Shown here: in pieces, positions 25,011 through 36,500 of the stretch | Layout: every line of letters starts with the position of its first letter | Position numbering within the stretch: position 1 is the first letter of the stretch | Assembly: GCA_003586115.2 (NCBI GenBank) | Contig: QVOM02000057.1 | Location: forward strand, 1,804,163-1,868,162 | Direction of reading: 5' to 3' | Origin: Salvator merianae | Lineage: Eukaryota > Chordata > Lepidosauria > Squamata > Teiidae | DNA length: 64,000 nucleotides | Made by a program: the position numbers and the translations under genes | Notes under the pieces: generated by a model | What the model saw: only the letters and a program-made list of their open reading frames with translations | Database searches by the model: none | What the model was told of the DNA's origin: nothing

Positions 25011-25359
25011 ACCTACAAATTGAGAACATGTTGCAACAGCAGTTCTTTGACACAGTTGCATGTCAAATAAGCCCTAATTATAGGCCTTATTTGGCCACCC
25101 TCCTCCCCCATCTCTCCACTGCTCTTCTGGGCTGCTGCTGGCAAAACATCAGGAAAGGTCAAGCAGAAATCCAAGTGGCGCAGCCTCTTCCTGGCACGGA
25201 TGCTGTGCAGCAGCTCTCCCTGTTGAGTGGATGCCTGCAGAGGCAAAACTAAACCTGCCCCTTTGGCTGAGCTGTCCCTCTACAAGTTCAGCCAGGAGAT
25301 GCAGTTCTCTGCCTGCCTGCCTGCCCACCCACCACACAAAGGATGCCACTGTTTGGCGT

Positions 25360-25830
25360 CCTAGCCGGTCTGTCCCCAATCTGGAGCGCGGCCAAGAGAA
25401 AGGTGCAAAGCTGCACGCCAGAACCCTGCAGAAATACCAGCGCCTTGCCACTGCATTCCCAAACAGCTTGGATGCCACGTCGGGTCTGCCGCGGTCCACT
25501 AGCGCCCTAATTCGGCATTAAGAATACTGCCGGATGCCCGGCGCTATTTTTGCCAGCGGCTGTGTTTTCCACTTACGGTTCGCCTGACAGAGAGTTTGCA
25601 AGGCACTTCGGGCAGCTTGCTGCAGGCACCAAAGAAAAAAGATGGCGGCTCGTGTTCGCTGAGCTCCCGAAAGCCCCTCGCGGTGCTACGCTGAAGGACT
25701 TTGCCAGGCAGCCAGAAAGTCAAAAACATGGCAGAGATGCGCCCGTGCAGGTCTACAGGCCACGGCGGAGGGTGAAGCCGGCTTCCTTCTGCGGTGTGGA
25801 ACCTGCCTTAGGGCATAATAGTGCGCGTCG
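25360..25830. promoter_or_regulatory. CpG-rich patch with YY1-like motif, possible promoter
   Basis: A CpG-dense stretch stands out from A/T-rich flanks and contains AAGATGGCGGC at 25639-25649, the YY1 motif often found just downstream of vertebrate TATA-less start sites. No gene that I recognise starts here; the ATG inside the motif opens only six codons. It could drive a non-coding RNA or an alternative upstream transcript of TUFT1. Confidence 0.35.
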
Positions 25831-25849
25831 TACGGCCTGTAAATCTCAG

Positions 25850-28800
25850 ACTTTGCTGAGGGTGTGCAGATGTCTTGACCTGTTCCTGCTCTGAAATCTC
25901 ACTACACTTCCTTTTGTCTTCTGCTCCCAACCGCAAGCACACGCTTCCCTATTCTTTGCCTTTTTACAAGTTTACCCATCTAACTGTTACCTGTTTTTCT
26001 TCAGCTCGCTACGTGACTGTGGTTTCCAAGCCAAACAGCAGCACAAACCACCAGCGACGCCACCATCATTGCCTCCTAAATCTCCAAGTACAAAGAAGGA
26101 TAGTGCTCAACATTTTAAACATTGTTTTCCTTTTTTTTTTTTTTCCAAATTTATTTTGAATAATGCACAGCACTGCCGTAATTATTTCCGGCTGCACTCA
26201 AGAATAATTATACAACCACAAAACAAACCTAATAAGATTAAAATATAAAGAGTTTAAACAGCAAAAGTACAGATAGGCAAAATAATTGTGCCCGTAAAAG
26301 GGGGACCCATCTTCACACTGGAACAAAAATATTTCATTTTGCATCAGCGCCCGTTTATAAAGCAGCTTAAAAAGTATAGGAATCTGGCTTCTTCGTTATT
26401 TTATTTTGGTTCTATTAACCTTACAAGAACACGCCAAGATTGCATGGCTAAATACAGCAGTCAGAATGTCCTTTTCTATCCAAGGGGCCATTATTCCTAT
26501 TAAGTTGCTTCCTCCTGGTTCCCCCCCCCACACACACACTCCCCTCATGGCCGTTGCAGTCCTTCATGGCCTCTGACTTTTCTTAGGAAAGTTTGCAGGA
26601 TTAGATCACCTTTGTGTCAGGTTGCACCTAGCTGCTGAAGTCATCACATTCCTTGTTGCTAGGATACCCCCAGAAGGGGGGGCATCGAACAGCATCCGGA
26701 GTGGGAGTTGTCTCAGCCGGTTTTGGTTCCCACAGCAAACTTGACTGTCTGGATAAACCACCCGTCTCCAGTGTCTCTGTAGGGCACCTTGAAAATCTTC
26801 GCATCCGAAGATTTTTGGCTGTTATTCATCATTATTTTGCTTTTAACCTCTGGATTTTTGGTCCAGGTCTAAGTGTTGCACTGCTGGTCTCTTTATGGCA
26901 TTTAAATCCCACCTGTCCCAGTTAGCTAAACTTTCTGCATTGTTTTACTTCCCCTGGAATGCCAGCTAGGGGGGAAAAAATATAGAAAAAATATAAACAG
27001 AGTGCTGAAAAAGCACTCACCTGGGATTATGTGAATAATAAACTATGCATGCCCTGTCTGTTACTGTTGACCGGGAATGGGGAAACCAGAATTCCTCCAG
27101 AAACAGCATGAACAAAGAGAACCTATGTAGCTATTATCTCTAATGACAGATGACAGATTAATTATATGGATCATTATAGCAGGCTGGAAATTTCTGGGTT
27201 GTAGTTTAACACTGCACATATTTTCAGAAGTCCTGAAGTCTTACAACATTTCCTCACCTAGGCGGGAACCAAAGACGGGGAACGCAATTGAAGATTTCTC
27301 CTGTATTCTTTTTATTATTATTATCATTTAAGATACATAAAATTTACATTTAATTGAAAAATTCGTAAGCTAACATTTTTTTGCTGCTGACTTCCTCCTC
27401 CTTCCAAAGTTTCTTCTATGTTCCACGTTTCTTGTTCCTCCTGATCACTCGCTTCTTTTCTGCTACCAATTGTCTTCTTTCTTCTTCGTTCTTCGAATCC
27501 AGCAATCACAAGTCCACTTTCCGATTCTTGCGGAAAGTCGATAAAGGGTTTCCAGTTTTTATAAAACCTATCAACTGCACTTGAAGATTTCTCCTGGGTG
27601 TTTGCAAACTTTTTGAGCCCTACTCCACATATTTCTGTATGTCCAAAGAGGTTGGTACTATTGCTTCGCAGTCAGACTTATTTCTTTGGCAGGGGGAGAG
27701 TTTCCTCTGTTTTCCAAGTTCTTTTCCTTGCGTCCACAGAGTCTGGGGGACTCCAGCTTTTCAGAGATGCAGTCCAACAACTACATCTCCCAGCAGCCAG
27801 TGTGGCAAATGGCAAGGAATGATGGGAAATGGAGCTGTGCTTCACATCTGGAAGGCCAGACTTGGCCAGGTTTGCTCCAAGATGTGCACCTGCGTGGAGT
27901 AAAGCAGGGAATGTTTGGGCGCTCAGCATGCCTCTGCCACTGACTCAGGAAGTATCCTCAGCCATGACACCACACTCACTGCCCTGCCTCTGGTGTTCCA
28001 GCACACAAATCAGGACAAAATGATGTGTGCGTCAAACGCTGGGCAGCAGGATGAGGCCAGGGCTGCCTCTGGGCAAGAAGGCGGCCAGAAAAGTTGATGG
28101 TTAGCCTGTCAGCGTGCAGCTTTCTTCCTGCTTCTCTACCTGAGTGTCTGGTTTGATCAATTGCTGTTTTTTTAAAAAAAACAAACAAAAAAAACCTGGA
28201 ACTCTGGTCTTTGTTTACCTTGAGAGTCCTACGTGGTTGGCGGCTCATCTGGTTCAACCTGCTCTTCTGCCTTTCGCAGGACCAAGAAGCGTTTGTGTGT
28301 GTGGGGAAATGTAAACAGCTGCCAGTTAACACCAGCCCTTCCACGCTCAGTTTAAGGGCGCAGCAGCAGCAGCTGATGAGAGAGTTGGCAACCTTTCTCC
28401 GTAACTAATGCTCCTCCCCATGCAGCGTTAGAATCTCTTCCCAGATTGCAGCGTCGATTAAAGTTATTTGCCAAGGAGGCACTCAGCGAGGGCCTTTTTG
28501 CACTTATCCCATAATTATCCCATTCTAAGGTGGATCAGGCCCGTGGTGAAGTGGCCGTCCGCACTGCAAGGAACAGAACAGTGCTCAACTGGGACCATTC
28601 CCAAGTGGGGAAGCTAACAAGCTCCAGTTCAGCTGTGCTTTCAGAGGGACCCTGATGGATGTTTGGCTAGGAAAATTATATCTTTCTCAATTTTTCTTTT
28701 CTTTCCCTTTGCTTGTCCTTCCTCCCTTTCTTTCTGTGTGGAAACCATTTTGCATTTAACCATGTTTTGCATTTTGGTTGTTAATCGCTACCAAACCACC

Positions 28801-29750
28801 TTGAGCTTTAATATCACGAATAGGTTGCATTGTCCACCGGGTGTTTTGGCCCAACGTCGGTTCAAATCCTGACCTGAGATTTATGAATCAGTGAGGGGTC
28901 TAGAGAATATGGCTACTTCCAATCACTGTTGCTTTCTGTGGTGGTGGAATTGTTGTCGCGTCTATTCTGATGCCTTCAAAACGTTTCTCTGAGGTTTCGC
29001 GTTGTTGCACCTAATGGTGCCAATAACGACTAGAACGTTGTTGTTTTTTTTCCTCCTGGAGGTGTAGGATTTCAGTTTGCAGATTCTTGATACTTTGTGA
29101 TTATTGCTGTTCTTTCTGTTATTCTCTGGAAAGGGTGGTGTACGAACAAATCAGCTGAATGCACGTGAGGATACATTCACTTGTTCTCATCTTTGATTGG
29201 ATAAACTTTTGAGGATTGCTGGTTATATATCAGCCTGAAAAAGTGCAAGAAATGTTAACCGCCCCACTCTTTGCCCAGGGCTTCCCAAATATGGCTCCCC
29301 AGATCAGATAGAGACAGGGTGTTGGAAATTTGTGGTCGAGCTTCATCTGTTGCTGGGGGAGACACAGTGTTCAGGTTCCCTCCCTGGGTGACCTAGACCT
29401 ACCCCTGCCTCTTTGGCCTAACCGACCCCCCCAGGGTTTGGACTGGGGGATTTACACAGTATGAGCAATCTTAGGATGTGGAGTCCAGCCGTTGCTTGGT
29501 GAAGCTGATGGAGTCTATTAGAATCTCCGTCTCCTGTCCCTCCTTCTGGCTAATTGGAAGCAAGGGATTCTGGGAGCTGGGATTCCGCAGACCACAGTTT
29601 AGCCCTCTGTGCCCAGGCTTAGGGTTAGTGATGGAAGCTGGCTGAGGCAGCTCTCTCTTCAGAAGAAGCATCTCCTGTCCTCTTTGCTTCACCCAGATGC
29701 CTGGAGATCCTTTCCTCCCCGTGAGCTCAGCTGCCAAGAATGTTAGTGAT
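25850..29750. other. Intergenic stretch without recognisable gene
   Basis: A/T-rich DNA between CGN and TUFT1. It contains a poly-T run near 26131-26143, T/C-rich text at 27305-27590 that looks like decayed LINE 3' sequence, a fragment at 27755-27835 resembling the common 'AACTACATCTCCCAGCA' amniote repeat, and at 28925-29160 a segment sharing 'tggtgccaataac' with the LINE-like region at 42.6 kb. None has a coding signal. Confidence 0.5.
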
Positions 29751-29793
29751 TAGAGAATCCGGCTTTGGAGCAGAGGCGGTGGCCACCGCGAGC

Positions 29794-29858
29794 ATGGAGG
29801 CACGCCTCCTAGTCGAGCAGGAGAGGTGGCACAGGGACCAGCTGCTCAGTTCGGGAAG
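29794..29858 (+). other. Exon-like segment: 21 codons then a GTGAGA donor
   Basis: An ATG opens MEARLLVEQERWHRDQLLSS and reaches a good splice donor (GGAAG then GTGAGAGG) after 65 bp, ending in phase 2. The upstream sequence is locally GC-rich. The protein is not recognised. It may be chance, or the first coding exon of an unannotated gene or transcript. Confidence 0.25.
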
Positions 29859-29908
29859 GTGAGAGGCAGAGGGTGTTGTTGACGGATGCTTCCGGCCGGA
29901 GAGAGGCC

Positions 29909-30016
29909 ATGGCCTTCTGGAACCGACCCCGGCGGTTCTCCATGCCTGCTGTAGCAGGTGGATCCTTCCTCTATTTCAGGAGGGTGGAGGAGGAAAAGAA
30001 GAGCTGTTACTCCCAG
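29909..30016 (+). other. Exon-like segment: 36 codons then a GTAAGT donor
   Basis: An ATG opens MAFWNRPRRFSMPAVAGG and continues to CCCAG followed by a consensus GTAAGT donor, ending in phase 0. TUFT1 exon 2 at 41694 also starts in phase 0, so this could act as an in-frame alternative TUFT1 first exon. No homology is recognised, so this stays speculative. Confidence 0.28.
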
Positions 30017-30019
30017 GTA

Positions 30020-32140
30020 AGTTTCCAAGCAGATGGAGACACGCTTAGCAGCTAGAATTTCCCCAGATGGGGTCGGCAACTAACAGACCTTGGCCTGAAT
30101 TCTGGCCCACCCAGAGGCAAATCGAGGGTGAATAACTTAGGATCTACGGCAGTGAGTATTGTTTGCTGCTATTAAAGGAGCAGGAGGCCTGTTCGCTTTT
30201 CCATATGGTAGCCCTAGGTTTGGCTGCCAGATTAGGCAAAGATGGAGCCAACTATTGGCATGAAATTTGGCCCACCCTAAAGCAAACCAGGACCGGGTAA
30301 CCTCTCTGTGTCTGCGGGAATTGGTGTGGATGGATTGAAGCAGGACGCGTTAACCAGCTTGGTTCTTTCTTTTGCTCAGTGTGACAAAGAAAGCGGAGTT
30401 ATATAGGATGGCATACAATATGGGGTGTTTGTTTGGGGGGATGAACCCCAAATCATCAGTTCACTAAGAAAGAGCAACAAAGACATTGATGTGTTAGTTT
30501 CTGCACTTTGGATTTGCGCAGTTGTAGAATATCACCTCCAAAGGCAGGGGCAGCCTATCTTTGAATTGCTAAAAAAGAGAGCAGTGTGAATTTGCACAGG
30601 AGTTTCCCCCCTTTTACCAGCAATATTGTGTTTATGTTTTGGTGGTGGTGGTGGTTGGAGGAAGAAGTTAAGATAAAAATCTGTGAAGTTAAAATTGAGG
30701 CGGTGAGAGATTCCAAGGCAGATTTGTAGCTGGTGGGGGGAATTTTAGGGACCTCAGATGATGTGGATTTACCCTAACCCTAACCTGTCTTGGATTTTAA
30801 TATCCTCTGGGCTGTGATTTCCATGTTCTGATTAAGCTAATCTGCTGATTTAAAAAACTGACATTGAGTCATCGTTTATAATTTGATTCACTAATCAATT
30901 AAACACAGCTGCATCCTGTCAAAACCCCGAGCTCTTTTTGGGGCACCGTTTAAAAAAAGCACAAATATTGGATGGTTGCTTGTCTTTTTGATAAGTGCAA
31001 GGCCCGTGTTAGTCAGTCAGCAGGATCAAAACAGTCACCCAGAGTATAAACAAGCATCACTTGAACTCACAACGGAGTTTATTGGAATCACCCATCAACA
31101 TGACACAATGTGCCGTTGGGTAAATATTAAAATCCACTCTAATGGGTTGTCAGACAGAAAAGATCGAATTAATATCCAGTAAACTGCAGTGTTCAGGTTT
31201 ATAGGAGATTACATTGGGGGCAGAAAGAATATTTGCTGGGAAGTTTTTTTGATAGTTAATAGCCCCCGTTCCAATTAAAATGCACAAGGCAGCTTAAAGT
31301 ATCATTAGCGTAATATTGGCTGCTGCTATCTTTTTTATTGCCGTATTATTATCACATGTAAACTATTCAAAGAAGTCGCTCTTTGTAAAACTGGTTTTTC
31401 TAATTTTATGAGATGTTTCTGTCTTCTAAAAGCCTTCTAGCCTTTATGTAACTCCACGGCTGGGAAAAATCCAGACAGGGGAGTTTTTTTTCCTCCTAAA
31501 GAAAATGTGCATTTGTTGATTTTCTGCTTGTTTGCAAATAACTTCTCTTTTTAGATTCACCTGAACAATGTTCAGATTTTTTATTTTGTTCCCAAATGCC
31601 ATAGATGGGGATATTTGTTTCACAGCTTGTTCCTGGATGGTAAAAAAAATAAAATATTTGTCATTGTGGGGACACTTGGAGAATAAAAAAGATCTTCATA
31701 TTGCAAATAAAATGTGGCAGAGTCTTGATAGCTGAATCAAAAAGACCTTGGCTGCAGTAATTCAAAGCAAGTAGGGTAAAGAACAGCTCCAGAATCCCCA
31801 AACCGCATTGATGAGGGTGAACTGACTTTCTGAGCAACAGTGAATAATATCATATTTGTTTCCAAGTAAGGAACGTAAATGGCACATTAAATGGCCCAGC
31901 TGTGCTGAGCAATTTTCTACTGAAAATGGTTGGTTGGATATCATTGGCTTTCCTGTGGCTTGAGCAAATGGATACCGTGATAAAAGAAAATTTGACTTTG
32001 GGGTGGAGTCCTTATCTTGTATTCTGTGGGGAACAGTTAGCCGTTTGGACCCCTGGTAAGATTATTTTTATTTATTTATTGGATTTATATACCACAGATT
32101 TACAAAGACTCTATGCAGTTCACAAGAAAAGAATGGCTCT
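30020..32140. other. Intergenic stretch, nothing recognised
   Basis: A/T-rich sequence with a short (GGT)n run near 30640-30655 and a two-unit CCCTAA motif at 30773. I see no gene, promoter or clear mobile element. Confidence 0.5.
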
Positions 32141-32143
32141 GAG

Positions 32144-32395
32144 GCTAGGAACATAAGAACATCAGAGGAGTCCTGCTGGATCAGGCCATGGCCCACCTAG
32201 TCCAGCATCCTGTCTCACCCAGTGGCCCACCAATTGCTTCTGGGCATCTCAAGCAGAAAACAAAGGCAAAACCTTCACCTGCTCCTCACTCCCCGTAAAT
32301 GGCCTTAGAGGCCTCCTGCCTGTCTCTCCAACCTGGAGGCAGTGCCTTGGCATCCATTCTAGTAGCCACTGATACACCTGTCCTCCATGAATTAA
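32144..32395 (-). mobile_element. CR1 LINE 3' end, copy 1 (antisense)
   Basis: Begins 'aggaacataagaaca' then 'cctgctggatcaggcc', the reverse complement of a reptile CR1 3' terminus, and ends at 'cctccatgaatt'. It is immediately followed by a second copy in the same direction. Confidence 0.85.
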
Positions 32396-32745
32396 GAGGA
32401 ACCCTGCTGGATCGGGCCACGGCCCATCTAGTCTAGCATCCCGTCTCACACAGTGTCCCACCAATTGCTTCTGGGCATCTCAAGCAGAAGACAAGAGCAA
32501 AACCTTCACCTGCTCTCCACTCCCTGCAAATGGCCTTTAGAGGCATCCAGGTTGATGTCTGTCACCACCTTGGTAGTCAATTCCACAGACCAAAGACCCT
32601 CTGGGTGAAAAAATCCTTCCTCTTTTCAGTCCTAACTCTCCTGCCCATCAGCTCCATTGAGTGCCCCTGGTCCTAGTATTGTGTGATACAGAAAAGACTT
32701 TTTCTCTATCCACCTTTTCCATACCGTGCATGATTTTACATGCTG
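32396..32745 (-). mobile_element. CR1 LINE 3' end, copy 2 (antisense)
   Basis: Restarts with 'aagaggaaccctgctggatc' and extends further into the element than copy 1: 'ctctgggtgaaaaaatcctt', 'tgagtgcccctggtcctag', 'tttctctatccacc'. These are hallmark CR1 3'-region phrases on the complementary strand. Confidence 0.88.
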
Positions 32746-33268
32746 TTGTTCCTAGCCCTTGGAGGTGTCGGATTCTGACCTCAAAGCTCACATAAGCTTG
32801 GAGGCTGATCTGGACCAGTGGCATTGTGCAGATGGCACTATATCTGGACCATGCCTTTCCATGATCAAAATCAGCAGTCGGCAGGTAAGTGCAGAAAAGG
32901 CCTACGATACACCTGTATCATATATAACAACTTTTCTTTTGCTTGGTGTCAGCTGAGCACTGGTTGGCAATAGATGCACTGTGGATCTACAACCACTAAA
33001 TAATACTAATGAGTGCATTCTGAAACCGGTAGTAATTCATATTTTAATAATATATTTTAATACTCCTAATAATATTAAAAATAGGAATTAATTCTTTATT
33101 TGGCTGTAACCCATAAGAACTCCTAAAAAAAAAAAGATGGAGCAGCAGCCAGCTCCACCAGCGCAACTTTTTGCAAAGTTTTTTTTTTCTTGGTTTTCTT
33201 TACGCAAATTTATTAGTTAATAAATGATACCTCTTGGTATGAGAGCGTAATAAGAAAAGAGAAGGGAG

Positions 33269-33280
33269 TGCGCATGCGCA
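33269..33280. promoter_or_regulatory. TUFT1: NRF1 site (palindromic) in TUFT1 promoter
   Basis: TGCGCATGCGCA is the consensus NRF1 palindrome. It lies 267 bp upstream of the predicted TUFT1 start site within a CpG-rich promoter. Confidence 0.75.
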
Positions 33281-33344
33281 AAACCGGAACGCGCTAGACA
33301 AAAGAATGACGTATTTTCGGGAGAAAGGGACTGAGGACGGACCG

Positions 33345-33525
33345 AGTGGGCGTGGTTTGTGACGGGTGGGCGTGTCCAAAGGAAGCGGTGCCTGTGTCTC
33401 CCTCGAGTCCCGCGTTTGGATTGCGAGGGAATGGGCGCGGCAAGCGCGCTCGCGCACCCTGCCGGCAGTGGGCGTGTCAGGAGTAGGGAGTGGGCGTGTC
33501 TAGTATATAAGCGCCGGGCGTGGCG
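33345..33525 (+). promoter_or_regulatory. TUFT1: Cluster of five GGGCGTG boxes (KLF/SP-type) in TUFT1 promoter
   Basis: GGGCGTG occurs at 33348, 33368, 33470, 33492 and 33516, four of them as TGGGCGTG(T/G). All are in the same orientation. GGGCGTG is a KLF/SP-type GC/CACCC box. The last copy lies between TATA and the predicted start. Confidence 0.6.
33504..33510 (+). promoter_or_regulatory. TUFT1: TATA box of TUFT1
   Basis: TATATAA at 33504-33510 lies 32 bp before an initiator-like TTTCAGTC (A at 33536), giving a predicted 53-nt 5' UTR before the ATG at 33589. The spacing is ideal for a TATA-dependent start. Confidence 0.75.
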
Positions 33526-33588
33526 CTTTCTTTTCAGTCGGCGACGCATATCGTGTGGTGGTGGGTTCGCGGCCGCGGTGGAGGGGAG

Positions 33589-36500
33589 ATGAGCGCCCCG
33601 CGCAGTCTGTGCACGCTGGTAAATTTGCAGCAAGAAGGAGAGAACGCGGTAAGCCGCTGCATCCTATCGCCTGGCGAGACTTTTGAAAAAAAGGAATATT
33701 ATTTTTTAAAGTGGATCAGTTTTAAATGGCAAGGCATGCGTGTTCCGTGCTTTTCTGACTTTTCCAGGGCTGCGCTGGCGATTGAAGGAACCGTGCCTTT
33801 CCCTTTAATAAGCGTTCTACCCGCTCCCTTTATTTCGCGGCGGCTTCCACTGCATTTAAAACTTGTGCCAGGACTTCCAACCGCTAGTGAGGGCTGCTGG
33901 ACTTTTGATTCAGCTTACGGATTGGGCTCCTTATACTGTGCAATTCCTGGGTCAGTTTAGTTGCTTTCCACAAGCATCTGATAATTTTTAATGTTTTTTT
34001 TTTTTTTTTTTTTTGGTAAAGATCTCCCTATACGTTGTCCTAGAATTTAAAGGCGAGGAAGGGGGGGGGGGATGTTTGAGTTATTTTCGGGTTATTCTCG
34101 AACTTTAGGCAACTGTTGTGTTTTCGGTCATTGCATTTTAATTGTCAGGTTTTTGCTTTGCATTATTGCGAACCGCTCTCATATAACCCTGAACGATAAG
34201 GATAAAAAAGGTAATAAATAACCAAATGAACTTAGATAAATTTTATTCGGACTTTCCCATCCTTCGCACCCATTTTTTCCTTCCTTCCTTAAAGTTGTTT
34301 GCTTACTTGCTGTCATTTGCACCTTGGACTGTTTATTATGTTTGTTCCCGCAACTGCTGCTATCTGTTTATGGACTGATCGTGTTTTAACTCCCTGGTTT
34401 TAGCCTGTAATTGACTTGACTGGCTGACTGTTATTTGTTCTGTGTTGTGCAAGCCGCATCTTTATTTTTTGGGGGGCGGGCGGGCGGGCGTGCATTACAG
34501 ATGACAAAGTAAAATGAACAGCCTTGCAAAAATGTCAGGGGGAAAATGGCCCCAAGGAAGCATTGGGCAGCCCAAAACGCGAAGGCTGGCGAGTGCTGGA
34601 ATTTATGGCTTTAATCAAAATCCATCAGCGCTGTGGGTTGCTGCTTCCTTAGAAAGATGGTCAGAGCTCTCTATTTTTAAAAATACGTTATTGCCTTGTA
34701 GCCAGGCTTTCTTCAAAAGGGCGCCTTTCTTGATATGTGTGTGTGTGTATTTATTTATGGCATTTATATCCAGTGAAGTTTGGCAGGTGACGGGGCTGCG
34801 GTTTAAACAATGCTTGGAATGGCAGCATTGGTTAATGAGTTGAGAGTTAGACCAGGGGTTCGTATCCTGTGTTCCAGTCTCTTTGGCCGTACACCAGTTG
34901 CTCCCTCTCAGTTTAACGTTCACCGCTTTGAAGTCAGTGGGGGGAAAGGTGGAATAGGATAGCTGTAAATCAAAAGGGATGACTTGGCCATCCCCAGGTG
35001 ATGTGGTGGCATTTTCCTTAAGTCTTCTTTGTGAATTTATGGGTCCAGGGCCGTTTGCAGGGTTTCCCTCTGTCCCTGCTTTGTTTAAGGTGCCATAAAA
35101 GTGGAATTTGTTGCTGTAGGTTTGAGAACTTAAAGCGGGTGCCTTTTCTTTCTGGAAATCATTTTGCAGTTGCAGAAAAAGCTGAGTCTGCCCTCAGCCC
35201 GCTATGTCATTTCTTGCAGGGCGCTGTGTGTATCTGATTTATTTGTCTCAGCCTTTCGGTTTCCTTAAAGGTGGCTGTTTTCAGTGAGTTGCTTTCTGCA
35301 TACTCAGGTTTGCTGAGCGGAGGTTGCAAAGACTTCTTTAAACCCAGCCTTTGCTTAACGGTGAAAGAAGGAGCAGGAGTTTGGGGATAACAGGAAAAAA
35401 AAAAAAAAGAACAACTGGAGTCTGCTTTTGAGGTCAGTTGTGTTAGGTGTGAGACTAAATGTGATGCAAGTTTGTGCAAGTAGACGGTGATGAGATTATG
35501 TAATGAACAGTCAGTCGTAAAAGTGTGATTCTGTGCCACCGCCTTTTGCTGCCTGTTTTTTTTTTTTTATTTAGATACTCCTTCATTTGGTGGTGGAGGG
35601 GAGGAGGAAAATTCAGAAATCCAAGCCTCTAAATATGTGATGCCCATATTTTCTTTGAGAAGAAAGGATTTAGCATGCATTCATACCAGGATAAGGAAAA
35701 GCCCATAAGCCCAGCCATAAGCATCAGACTGGGAAGAAGCAATGGCAAACCACTTCTGTAAAACTGCCAAGAAAACTGCATGGAGGAATTATCGGAAGTT
35801 GAACTGGGCTGTGAGCATTTTTATCTTTTGAGGAAAGGGCTGGAGCTCAGGGAAAAAGCATATGTTTTGCATGGAGAAGGGTCATGGTCCCATCCTGACA
35901 TCTCCCTAGAAGAAGCCAAACCAAGTCTGTGTTGTTGCTAAGAAAACTGCCTGTATATACGTTTGCGTTCACCAGGAATCAAGTTATCATCAAGGGTGTT
36001 TTTATAATTTACTTGCCAACATCTTCTTCTTACAATGAAGGCGGAGTGCACAAAATAAAACTGTTAAACCGTGATTGTGAAATACAGATGGGGAAAGTTT
36101 TTTTTAAAAAATATATAGTGTAACAAAATATTGCAACTTTGAACAGTGGTTAGCAGAGTTTCCAAAAAGTATCCACTTTTATCTGATGCTTTTAAACATT
36201 TTGCTGTGTGGCTGCAACTGTGTTTTATTTTTGTGTCTCCAAATGGTCCAGAATCTTGACACACCTCAAATAACTCTGGTTTCTGTGGGGGTGAGCCAGT
36301 TGTTTCTCTCTTCTGTGATCCTTTATTCTTATCTCTCAGGATTAGCAAGAAGAATTCCAGGGTTAAATGTGAGTGACTCAGAATTTTGTCATCCTGATGT
36401 TTATCTTCTACTTTAAAACTAAATCTGTTCAGAAGATGTAGAATCTCAGGATCGGAGTTGCAAAGGCTCAGGAAAAAAAATAGAGAAAAATTCTTGAAGG

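Noticed and set aside
27305..27590. A coding gene in the T/C-rich stretch
   Set aside because: The frames are low-complexity and short. It looks like decayed LINE 3' sequence.
30773..30788. CCCTAACCCTAACC interstitial telomere-like repeat
   Set aside because: Only about two and a half units. Expected by chance at this scale.
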